A stretch of DNA of 7,951 bases from Bacteroidales bacterium (GCA_012031335.1 JAAUTT010000171.1:1-7951), one strand, 5' to 3'. Shown: positions 1 to 7,546, counted from the stretch's first letter. The notes: generated by a model from the sequence alone, not told the origin. A program made the numbers and translations.

Positions 1-710
1 CATGCCTGGGGTGCAGCAAATGAAAGGCGACAAGGCCAGGTTACGTACCCGCGTTACCGATGATGGTATGGATTATAAAGGTTTTAATATTGCCATGCAC
101 GAGTTGGGACACTGTGTGGAACAAACAATTACTTTATATGATATTGATCAGTACATGCTGAACGGAGTCCCAAATACTGCTTTTACCGAAGCGTTGGCCT
201 TTGTATTTCAGGAAAGAGACTTGCAGGTTCTGGGAATTAAGAACCCGAATCCACTGCATCGTGAAATGATGGCCCTGGACATTTTTTGGGGGTGTTATGA
301 GATAATGGGAGTGTCACTGGTAGATATGAATGTATGGAAATGGTTATATGCCCATCCCGATGCATCCAAAGCAGAATTAAAGAATGCCGTTATCAGGATT
401 TCAAAAGATATATGGAATAAATATTAATGCTGATATTTTTGGAGTTAAGGATCAACCTATTCTGGCAATTTATTCGCATATGATTGATAATCCGCTATAC
501 CTCTCAGCTTACCCGATTGGGCATCTTATCCAGTATCAACTGGAAAAACAACTGGAGGGCAAAGAGTTCGGAAAGGAAGTAATGCGAATTTTTGCAGCAG
601 GTAGAATTACTCCCGAAGCCTGGATGATTAATGCAACTGGCAACACATTGTCGAACAAGCCCTTACTGGAAGCTGTGGATAAGGCTGTAATTGCCGTCTC
701 TAAAAAATAA
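1..710 (+). CDS. Zinc metallopeptidase-like protein (HELGH motif), C-terminal part, frameshifted
   Basis: This is the 3' portion of a larger gene whose start lies left of the window. An HELGH motif (nt 98-112) followed by a TEALAF stretch (Glu at nt 188-190) looks like a gluzincin zinc site: two His, a catalytic Glu and a downstream Glu ligand. The protein is therefore probably a metallopeptidase; family and substrate are not identified, and it lacks the exact M3 oligopeptidase pattern. The frame is broken twice. Frame 1 reads HAWGAA up to nt 18, then the reading moves to frame 2 (removing one A near nt 18-20). Frame 2 stops at 427, just after WNKY, and reading continues in frame 3 (removing one T near 424-425) through FGVKDQPILAIYSHMID to the stop at 710. 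Both joins need one surplus base removed, and the joined protein reads smoothly. A strong terminator follows at once, so this gene ends its transcription unit. Metallopeptidase class is fairly sure; intactness in the living cell is unknown. Confidence 0.72.
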
Positions 711-729
711 CATCTAAGAAAATAATACG

Positions 730-766
730 AAACCGCTATTGTTAATCAAACATTAGCGGTTTTTTT
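730..766 (+). terminator. Rho-independent terminator after the metallopeptidase-like gene
   Basis: A perfect 9-bp inverted repeat, AAACCGCTA (730-738) and TAGCGGTTT (754-762), encloses a 15-nt AT-rich loop and runs into seven consecutive T (760-766). It begins 19 bp after the stop codon at 710. It separates the metallopeptidase gene from the TonB-receptor operon. Confidence 0.9.
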
Positions 767-838
767 ATTTGCTCTGTGAGGGTTTTGGCAGGATGTGCTG
801 TTTTCCAGTTTTTTCTTTTCCATATTAGAAATTATTTT

Positions 839-869
839 ATTGTGATTATTCAAAAAAATAATATTTTTA
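839..869 (+). promoter_or_regulatory. Candidate Bacteroidetes-type promoter for the receptor operon
   Basis: An ATTG -33 element (839-842) lies 19 bp before TATTTTTA (862-869), which matches the Bacteroidetes -7 consensus TAnnTTTG except for the last base. Transcription would start near 876, leaving a leader of about 35 nt before the ATG at 911. The rest of the 711-910 gap holds only the terminator; I saw no cobalamin-riboswitch core or other structured leader. One mismatch and AT-rich surroundings keep the confidence moderate. Confidence 0.45.
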
Positions 870-910
870 CACAGTATCACGAATTTAATAAAACGTAATA
901 CGAAGCCTGA

Positions 911-2733
911 ATGAAACGTTTATATGCGATATCGCTATTATTAGCCTTTTGCATTTCATTATCAGCACAATCGTTGCCTGATTCTCTATCATCGCATAAT
1001 TTGGACGAGGTAGTTGTAACAGCAACCAAAACCCTGGTTTCCCGAAATAATGTGGCATATTCGGTATCTGTTGTAAACGAGCAGAATATTGAACAATCTT
1101 CCGAATCGGCCTTACTCCCTGTTTTAGCTGAAAATGTACCCGGATTATTTGTCACCGAAAGGGGCATTACAGGCTTTGGTGTGGCAAACGGATCTGCAGG
1201 ACAGATAAGTATTCGTGGTATCGGGGGTAGTCCCAGCACCCAGGTTTTAGTATTACTCAATGGTAACCCACAGTTTATGGGACTAATGGGGCATCCTCTC
1301 CCCGATAGTTACATTGCCTCGGATGCACAGCGTGTAGAGATTATCCGGGGACCTGCCTCCACACTTTATGGCTCCAACGCTATGGGAGGTGTTATCAATA
1401 TTATAACACGCGAACAGAAAAAGAGGGATATAGCGTGAATTCGCGACTCATGTATGGTTCATATAATACATTGAAATATATGGTAAATGGTGGATACTCC
1501 AAAAACAGGTTTAATGTTTTTGCCTCCTTTAACCACGACAAAACTGATGGTCATCGCGATTCCTCAGCCTTTAACATCAATAACGGATATTTAAGAGCAG
1601 GTTATAAAGTAACGGATAATATCAGCTTCAACGCAGACTTCAGCCTGGCAGGATTTAAAGCCACTGATCCTGGTGCAGATTTTTCAATTGCCGGAAATAC
1701 AATTGATATCACCCGGGGAATGGGGGCATTCAGTGTAAATAACAACTATACTAAAACTAACGGGTCCTTACGGTTGTTTTATAACTTTGGTGTTCACGAT
1801 ATCTCTGACGGATTCCATTCGGATGATAATAATTACGGATGGATTTTTAACCAGTCGTTAAATTTATTCAAAGGCAATACGATCACCCTGGGATTCGACG
1901 GAAAAACATACGGAGGCAAAGCTCGTCAGGAACAGAATATAATTGGTGATACAACTGTTTGGGAAATAGCGGGCTACGTATTTGTACAACAAAATATCCT
2001 TGAAAAACTTACTATAAATGGAGGTTACCGGCTGGAACACCATAACGTTTATGGAAATGAACCGGTACCATCAGCAGGAGCTGCTTGGCGGCCCCTGAAA
2101 ACCACAACAATAAAAGCATCCATCTCCAAAGGTTTTCGCAGTCCAACCATCCGGGAACTTTACCTATTTCCTCCAGCCAATGAGGACCTTAAACCTGAGA
2201 AGGTCGTCAACACCGAAATTGGAATTTTGCAACAACTCTTTAAAAACAGCCTTCAGGTTGAGCTAACCATTTTTAAAGCGGAAGGATCTAATCTCATAAA
2301 AACACTTGTTAATTCAGGACGACCATTAAATGTAAATACCGGTACATTTTCCAATACAGGAGTTGAGCTATCCACTAAATGGAGAATTTCGGAAAACTTG
2401 AGTTTCTCAGGTAACTATAGCTATATTTCAATGAAGCATCCTGTTATCGCAACACCCGAAATTCAAGCTAACTCATCTCTGTTGTATCGTAAAAACAAAC
2501 TTATGGCAACCCTCTCCATGCAAAATATCCATAATCTTTATCTACAAACAGGAGCAACTCAAATAACCGAAAATTACACAATTCTAAATACGAAAATATC
2601 CTATAAGATTTTACCAGCATTAAGTATGTTTGTAAAACTCGAAAATATCCTGGACCGGAAATATTATATTAATTATGGTTATCCCATGCCTGGAATACTT
2701 GCATTTTGTGGTATAAACTTTCAACTTAACTGA
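911..2733 (+). CDS. TonB-dependent outer-membrane receptor (one frameshift)
   Basis: The protein is a TonB-dependent transporter of about 607 residues once one frameshift is repaired, the size of BtuB/FepA-type receptors. It takes a scarce ligand across the outer membrane using TonB energy. Residues 1-19 form a signal peptide (MKRLYAISLLLAF..., cleaved near SLSA/Q). LDEVVVTATK (31-40) resembles a TonB box. The plug follows, with the hallmark VEIIRGPASTLYGSNAMGG from residue 142, then a beta-barrel with alternating aromatic strands. It ends in the TonB-receptor C-terminal signature (LENILDRKYYINYGYPMPG, closing FQLN). It has no carboxypeptidase-like N-terminal domain, so it is not a SusC type. 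The frame breaks at an A5 run (1418-1422): the first fragment stops at 1438 and the second runs in frame 1 to 2733. Adding one A gives REQKKEGYSVNSRLMYGS without a gap. It is the first gene of an operon with a 2-bp gap to the NicO-like gene. The ligand is unknown; a metal or metal chelate is suggested by the neighbour. Confidence 0.9.
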
Positions 2734-2735
2734 TA

Positions 2736-3433
2736 ATGGAAAACAGTATTCAACTCCTGGCGCTAACAGCAGCTTCCATAGGCTTTGTTCATACGATTAC
2801 AGGTCCGGATCATTACATTCCCTTTGCTGTAATATCCAAGGCCCGTAACTGGAGCATGGGTCGTACAATGGCTTTAGTAGTTCTTTGTGGGTTAGGACAT
2901 GTAGGAAGCTCTATTGCCCTAGGCTTTGTAGGAATTGCAACCGGAATCGGACTTCAGAAACTGGAATTAATTGAAGGGTACCGGGGCAGTGTGGCAGCCT
3001 GGTTATTGATTATATTCGGATTAATTTATGGAATATGGGGATTACGTCGTGCTATTCACAAACATCAACACCACAATGAAAATCATCAGCATACGCACGA
3101 TTTAAACAGCGACCATCACCATTTGCCAAAACAGGAAGACTTGAAAAAGGCAGTCTTACTCCATGGATTCTGTTCATCATTTTTGTATTCGGCCCCTGCG
3201 AACCATTAATACCTCTGCTCATATATCCGGCAGCTGCTCACAGTTTTACCGGTGCCATGTATATTACCTCCATCTTTGCTTTAACAACCATTGTTACCAT
3301 GATTATCATGGTATTTGCTATGCTCAGGGGTTTTGAGTTTCTGAGATTAAACAAAATTCATAAATATACCCATGCCATTGCTGGTTTCACCATATTTATT
3401 TGCGGATTAAGTATAGAACTTTTAGGATTATGA
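2736..3433 (+). CDS. NicO/UreH-like membrane protein with His-rich loop, putative metal transporter (one frameshift)
   Basis: This is a six-helix inner-membrane protein of about 232 residues after repair. Helix 1 carries FVHTITGPDHYIPF (His19, Asp25, His26), which resembles the H...PDH signature of nickel/cobalt transporters of the NicO, UreH and RcnA kind. Helix 2 carries GLGHVGSS (His55). A hydrophilic loop at residues 108-129 holds ten His in 22 positions, a common metal-handling feature. The second half has three more helices, with GPCEPLIPLL in the fourth. The frame breaks at an A5 run (3144-3148): one frame stops at 3209, the other continues to 3433. Adding one A gives DLKKGSLTPWILFIIFVFG and restores all helices. 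The start is 2 bp after the receptor stop, and the end overlaps the next start codon (ATGA), so translation is probably coupled. A nickel/cobalt role is inferred from family likeness; a TauE/SafE-like exporter is the main alternative. Confidence 0.75.
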
Positions 3434-4843
3434 AAAAAATATTGATTTTTATTGCTTTAACCTGTGTAGTATTTTCAATACAGGCACATCCCTGGAAACC
3501 CGGACATTTTGTTATAATAGATACTGACGGGGGAATTGACGATTTCAGAACAATTAGTATGTTGCTCGCTTCTCCCGATATCAGGGTGCTGGGGATAACT
3601 ATTACACCCGGAGTTTTACAGGGAGATGAAGCTTATTTAAAGGTTAAGGCTCTTTTAAAAAGATATTATCACGAAGGAATTCCAGTGGGCATAAATAATT
3701 CTCCTGAAATTAAACCTCGTGATTTTCCGGTTGCCCGCAGTTTTGCATGGGGAGAATCCCCTGCTATTGAAGGAACAAAAGATGATGCTTTAAATGTAAT
3801 TAAATATTTATATCAACACAGTACCGATTCTATCCACTTTGTATGTCTGGGAAGTTTGAATATTATTCCCAAGGCTATGGACCAAGTTCCTCAGTTTAGT
3901 GCTAAAACTGCCGAAATACTCTGGAGTGCCCATAATTTCCAAAAAGATGATTGTCTCAATTATTTACTTGACAAGGAAGCATATAAAAAAGCATCTTCAT
4001 CTTTGATCCCTTTAAAAATTATCGATGGAAAATCACTCCCGACTGATGCACTTGACTTAACCTTTCAAAATGAACTTGATAAGGTTCAGAATGCATACGC
4101 TTTGCCTGTAAAACAGAGTTTAAACCTTAATCATTTAATGTCGTACGACGAAACCATTGCATTGTATATGCATTTTCCGGAACTTTTCGAAAACGCACTG
4201 AAAATAAACTCAGCCTTGGAATATTGAAATTATCAGTGCCCAGAGATACTTTACAGAAGAAATTTCTCCAAATAATTTCAGGTGAAACTGTTAACCAGAA
4301 CCAGGTTATCAATTTTTCGTGGAGGAAAAATGATTATTTGCAGATGTACAACCCATTATGGATGAAACTGTTAAAAATTTCGGCAAAAACGAATGGGTTG
4401 CCGTAACGATGGCGAACGAAATGCACCGTCACCTGGGAGTTTTTGCCCTTATCGGTACAAAAATGGGCATCCGTGCTAAAGAATACTTTAACGCGGGAGT
4501 AGACGAAATGAATATAACTACATATGCCGGTTCCATTCCTCCTTTTAGCTGCATGAATGATGGATTGCAAGTAAGCACCGGAGCAACGGTAGGCCATGGA
4601 TTAATTACTGTATCTCCGGATAGTATGGTGCGTCCTGTAGCAGATTTTACTTACATGGGAAAGACGATCAGTGTAACGCTTAAGCCTGAATTCGGAAAAA
4701 AAATAGCATCGGAAGTTAAGGAATTAAACAGCATTTACGGACTTAACAGCGATATTTACTGGGAACTTATACGAAAGCTGGCTATCAAATACTGGGCATC
4801 TTTTGACCGCCACGAAATCTTTATCATCGAGAAAATGAATTAG
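3430..4843 (+). CDS. Exported nucleoside-hydrolase-like / FmdE-like fusion protein (two frameshifts)
   Basis: After repair this is a 471-residue exported protein. A signal peptide (MKKILIFIALTCVVFSIQA) precedes a nucleoside-hydrolase-like domain, residues 25 to about 300. That domain keeps the calcium-binding Asp cluster DTDGGIDD (Asp31, 33, 37, 38) and a LGSLNIIPKAM core like the LGPLTN region, but I cannot find a clear C-terminal catalytic His-x-x-Asp, so activity is doubtful. From about 305 comes a domain like FmdE, a family named from the formylmethanofuran dehydrogenase operon: HRHLG (333-337), GTKMGIRA, then SCMNDGLQVSTGATVGHG (374-391), whose His and Cys375 may bind metal. The frame breaks twice, each time missing one base: at the TT of 4224-4225 (fragment stop 4227) and at the TTT of 4337-4339 (fragment stop 4406); the last fragment runs to 4843. 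I chose ATG 3430, with AGGA just upstream and the signal peptide directly after, over a TTG at 3400. It is the last operon gene. Its substrate is unknown. Confidence 0.8.
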
Positions 4844-4925
4844 TTTAACCAAGTAGTCTGACATACTAGAACAATATTCTCATTGTAACATATTTTATTT
4901 CATTTAATCAATCCTATAAATTATA

Positions 4926-4933
4926 TATATTTG
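4926..4933 (+). promoter_or_regulatory. Candidate -7 box for the ABM-domain lipoprotein gene
   Basis: TATATTTG matches the Bacteroidetes -7 consensus TAnnTTTG exactly and lies 41 bp before the ATG at 4975. I see no good TTG -33 element 19-21 bp upstream, so the call rests on the -7 box alone. The 131-bp gap from 4844 to 4974 shows no convincing terminator for the preceding operon. Confidence 0.4.
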
Positions 4934-4974
4934 GAGAACTGTTATAATTAACCACAATTCTTATTATTTAATGT

Positions 4975-5433
4975 ATGAAAACTAAACAATTACTTATTAC
5001 CCTGGCAATTTTTGCCATGATTGCCGCTTGTACCAGCAAACCAAAAAACGATGATCACAAAAACGCTGATGGGGATTCTACCTGTACCCATAAAGACTCA
5101 GGATGCTGCAAAAAAGCAGATACTACTGAATACTCGAAAATAATTGCTGCTAAAATTTACATCAAACCCGAAAAGATAAATGAATTTACAAAACTATTCC
5201 AGGGTATGACCGATAGCACATTGAAAGAACCAGGCTGCACAGGATATCAGCTATATCAAAACCCTTATGAAAAATCCAGCTTTTTGGTTTATGAGACTTA
5301 TAAAAACCAGGCAGCTATTGACGCCCACTTTGCAGCACCTTATTTCAAATCTTATGGCGAAAAAATTGGAGTTTTAACTTCCAAACCTACTGAAATATCA
5401 ATTTATGATGTAGCAGGCGAAACAAAGAAATAA
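4975..5433 (+). CDS. Lipoprotein with antibiotic-biosynthesis-monooxygenase (ABM/YgiN-like) domain
   Basis: The protein has 152 residues and is one of only two intact longer reading frames here. Residues 1-19 form a lipoprotein signal peptide with lipobox IAAC (lipidated Cys19), so it is anchored in the envelope. A charged linker carries a short Cys-rich motif, CTHKDSGCC (Cys37, Cys44, Cys45), which could bind a metal or form disulphides. Residues 56 to about 147 form one ABM dimeric alpha/beta-barrel domain: AAKIYIKPEKINEF, KEPGCTGYQLYQNP, SFLVYETYKNQAAIDAHF and APYFKSY follow the usual strand-helix-strand order of YgiN-type quinol monooxygenases. Those enzymes act without a cofactor on quinones or similar aromatics, but catalytic residues are poorly conserved, so activity is not assured. 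An ABM domain on a lipid anchor is less usual than the cytosolic form. It appears to be transcribed alone, with its own -7 box and a terminator at 5469-5513. Confidence 0.88.
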   Translation: MKTKQLLITLAIFAMIAACTSKPKNDDHKNADGDSTCTHKDSGCCKKADTTEYSKIIAAKIYIKPEKINEFTKLFQGMTDSTLKEPGCTGYQLYQNPYEKSSFLVYETYKNQAAIDAHFAAPYFKSYGEKIGVLTSKPTEISIYDVAGETKK

Positions 5434-5436
5434 TAA

Positions 5437-5471
5437 TAGTCGGTAGCGTTTAGTCGATAGACGGTAGTAAA
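5437..5471. repeat. Degenerate 7-bp periodic repeat (TAGtCGg)
   Basis: Five units in exact 7-bp register each begin with TAG: TAGTCGG (5437), TAGCGTT (5444), TAGTCGA (5451), TAGACGG (5458) and TAGTAAA (5465). Three units share the core TAGnCGn; the second and last are degenerate. The array begins 4 bp after the lipoprotein stop codon and runs into the left arm of the terminator at 5469. No function is evident. Confidence 0.5.
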
Positions 5472-5513
5472 GTCCGGTTCTTTTAAATGACGAACCTGGA
5501 CTTTGTTTTATTT
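5469..5513 (+). terminator. Rho-independent terminator after the ABM lipoprotein gene
   Basis: AAAGTCCGGTTC (5469-5480) pairs with GAACCTGGACTTT (5492-5504), giving 5 plus 7 base pairs with a single bulged T in the right arm and an 11-nt loop. A T-rich tail, GTTTTATTT, follows. It insulates the lipoprotein gene from the BlaI-type operon downstream. Confidence 0.8.
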
Positions 5514-5581
5514 GGAGCCCATTATCTATGGACAATTTGCCATCGATTATCGACTTCTTTAAAACAAATCTATAAGAATAG

Positions 5582-5612
5582 TTGTACGACTAATATTTTA
5601 GTCGTATATTTG
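5582..5612 (+). promoter_or_regulatory. Promoter of the blaI/blaR1-like operon with embedded repressor operator
   Basis: A TTG -33 element (5582-5584) and an exact TATATTTG -7 box (5605-5612) are separated by 20 bp, the Bacteroidetes optimum. The spacer is almost entirely a perfect palindrome: arms TACGACTAA (5585-5593) and TTAGTCGTA (5598-5606) around TATT. The right arm overlaps the first two bases of the -7 box. BlaI-family repressors bind dyads containing TAC(g/t)AC...GT(c/a)GTA, so this is the likely autoregulatory operator: a bound dimer would occlude both boxes. Transcription would start near 5617, leaving a leader of roughly 18 nt before the ATG at 5635. Confidence 0.82.
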
Positions 5613-5634
5613 TTTTGCCAATTTGATAATAGAA

Positions 5635-6024
5635 ATGAAAGAACTTACAAAAGCGGAAGAACAGATCATGCAGATTCTCTGGGAGATAAAAAAAGGTTTT
5701 ATTAAAGATATTGCCGATGGTTTTCCCGATCCGAAGCCTGCTAATACTACCATTTCGACAGTTGTGAAAATACTCGAAACCAAAGGATTTATAAACCATA
5801 ATGTTTATGGGAAAATTCACGAATATTACCCCGCAATAAACAAGGAAGCATACACCAAAGCATTTATGGGCAATATTGTGAAGAATTATTTCAGTAACTC
5901 TTACCAGAAGATGGTTTCTTTCTTTGCGCGCGACAAGGAAGTTACCATCGAGGAAATGGAACAAATGATGAACATTCTGAAAGAAGAAATGCAAAAAAGA
6001 AAAAGACGTCCTAATGCTTTGTAG
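5635..6024 (+). CDS. BlaI/MecI/CopY-family transcriptional repressor
   Basis: This 129-residue protein has the normal length for the Penicillinase_R (BlaI/MecI/CopY) family. Residues 1-70 form a winged helix: LTKAEEQIMQILWE is the usual first helix, and ANTTISTVVKILETKGFI (36-53) holds the recognition helix and the start of the wing. Residues 75-129 form the helical dimerisation part, ending in a basic tail (KRKRRPNAL). It represses its own operon through the palindrome at 5585-5606. In the family, repression ends when the partner membrane peptidase senses a signal and the repressor is cleaved. I chose ATG 5635 over a TTG at 5623 because the family begins at this point and the TTG would lie almost at the predicted transcript start. 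Its stop is 2 bp before the peptidase gene, so the two are co-transcribed. No beta-lactamase is seen here, so the regulon is unknown. Confidence 0.93.
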   Translation: MKELTKAEEQIMQILWEIKKGFIKDIADGFPDPKPANTTISTVVKILETKGFINHNVYGKIHEYYPAINKEAYTKAFMGNIVKNYFSNSYQKMVSFFARDKEVTIEEMEQMMNILKEEMQKRKRRPNAL

Positions 6025-6026
6025 CT

Positions 6027-7499
6027 ATGGAAGAATACATTATAAAATCGTCAATCGGGGTTTTTCTTTCGTATTTTTTATATTTAATCCTGATTAGGAA
6101 TAACACCCAATTCAAATGGGTGAGGTTTTATTTTCTGATGGCTGTCGCCGCCTCATTTCTGATGCCTCTTATAAATGAATACATTACGGGGCAAAAACAG
6201 GTGTGGCTGCAAGTACCGGCTGAATACCTCCGCGATTTTTTAAGCAACGAACAATCAGCTCCAAAAATTATATTAAAGGATCAAGATGCCGGGGATTTGT
6301 TTTCAATCAGTACCGTTCTTCCTTACATTTATCTCACAGGCTTAGGTTTTGTTTTGCTCCGCTTTCTTATCGGCTTCTCCCATCTTTTGTTTCTTACAAT
6401 CAAACATGGCATTCAAAAAAATAGGGCCCGACAGGCTGGTGGTCATGCACAACCTGCCGTATCCGTTTTCGTTCCTTCATTTAATTTTTATCAACAGGCA
6501 AACCCTTTCGGAGGCCAACCATGGCGCCATGCTTGAACACGAAAGGGTACACATCCGTCAGTGGCACTGGCTCGACCTCATCCTGCTGGAGTTTCTGGTG
6601 GCAGTTCAGTGGTTTAACCCGTTTGCATGGTTGTTTAGACGCTCTGTTAAAGAGCTGCACGAATACCTGGCCGACGAGGAAGTATTGAAACAAACCCCTA
6701 AACTCGACTACCAATTGCTGCTTTTCAGCCAGGTGTGCGGAACAGACTTGTACCAGCCGGTGAATGGTTTCAAAAGTTCCTTAACCAAAAACGAATTCTT
6801 ATGATGAACAATCAACGCAATAAAAAATGGTTTGCTGTATTTGCCGTATTAATGGTGGCAATATTTGCAATTCAGACACTTTCGAGGGTAAATCTTGCAC
6901 AGGACCTGCCGAAAGCGACAAAAGAAGGTAAAGTAATAGCTGGGGATACAACAAAGTGGAAGTATCCACCTCCGCCTCCACCAGCAAAAAAGTCATCAGA
7001 GGGTGAAGTATCACCTCCACCTCCTCCACCTCCTCCCGCAAAAATAGAAAAAGAGGATATACCACCACCTCCTCCTCCAGCTCCGATGCCATTTTTTAGC
7101 GGAACCAATAATTTTGAAAAAAGCAATGCTGCTTTTGGAGAGTATTTAACAAAAAATGTAAATCTTCCATCCAATTACCAGAATAATTCTAATAAAACTG
7201 CTATTTATATTGGGATTACGTTTGATAAAACAGGTAAGATTGTTAAAGCTGAAAAAAATGCCAGACCCGAAGGATTCCCAGAATCTATACAATTCACTGA
7301 GGATCCTGCCTTAATAAACGAAGTGATAAGAGTAATCAAGACCGCTCCGGTATTCAAAAATATCAGTGCTTCGGATTTTGATGTTAAATATGCAATTACA
7401 ATTCAAAACAAAGAGTTTAAAATAATGCCAGTGATGATATATTTTGAGAATATGTCAGATTATCCTGACAAACCTAAGGTAATATGGAAAGATAATTAA
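6027..7499 (+). CDS. BlaR1-like M56 membrane metallopeptidase with C-terminal TonB-like domain (two frameshifts)
   Basis: After repair this is a 490-residue sensor peptidase, the partner of the BlaI-type repressor. Two N-terminal helices (about 8-24 and 33-50) and a third (about 95-120) precede the M56 zinc site HERVH (171-175). Then follow WHWLD, the family signature WFNPFAW and HEYLADE (211-217). A fourth helix lies at about 268-284. The tail is periplasmic: a proline-rich spacer (314-356) with runs of six, eight and six Pro, then a TonB C-terminal-like fold (about 362-470: GEYLTKNVNLP, IGITFDKTGKIVKAE, DPALINEVIRVIKTAPVFKN). Two indels split it. An A7 run at 6415-6421 has one A too many (fragments stop at 6536 and 6804); an A5 run at 6787-6791 lacks one A. 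Repair gives SLTKKRILMM, the usual M56 link to helix 4. Known relatives sense envelope signals and trigger repressor cleavage; the inducer here is unknown. A separate TonB gene starting at ATG 6801 is a weaker reading. Confidence 0.87.
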
Positions 7500-7503
7500 T
7501 TAA

Positions 7504-7546
7504 GAAAGCCTGCCAAAAATCAAGAACTGGCAGGCTTTCGTTGTTT
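7504..7546 (+). terminator. Rho-independent terminator after the BlaR1-like gene
   Basis: A perfect 12-bp stem, GAAAGCCTGCCA (7504-7515) and TGGCAGGCTTTC (7528-7539), encloses a 12-nt A-rich loop and is followed by GTTGTTT. It starts 4 bp after the stop at 7499. Because the left arm is preceded by AT-rich sequence it may also stop transcription arriving from the right. Confidence 0.87.

Noticed and set aside
770..910. Cobalamin riboswitch or other structured leader before the receptor operon
   Set aside because: No conserved riboswitch core or long stem was visible between the terminator and the promoter candidate.
877..1260. Minus-strand open frame of 127 codons opposite the receptor gene
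   Set aside because: It lies antisense to the signal peptide and plug of a clear TonB-dependent receptor and shows no family likeness.
4853..4872. Possible terminator after the FmdE-fusion gene (TAGT...ACTA)
   Set aside because: The stem is only 4 bp and no T tract follows.
5590..5994. Minus-strand open frames opposite the BlaI-type gene
   Set aside because: They are antisense shadows of a well-supported repressor gene and run into its operator.
6799..7174. Minus-strand glycine-rich and Val/Glu-rich open frames
   Set aside because: The low-complexity composition is just the complement of the polyproline codons of the BlaR1-like gene.
6801..7499. Separate TonB gene starting at ATG 6801 with an ATGA overlap
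   Set aside because: Adding one A at 6787-6791 gives SLTKKRILMM, the usual M56-family link into helix 4, so a single gene is the better reading; the split remains possible.
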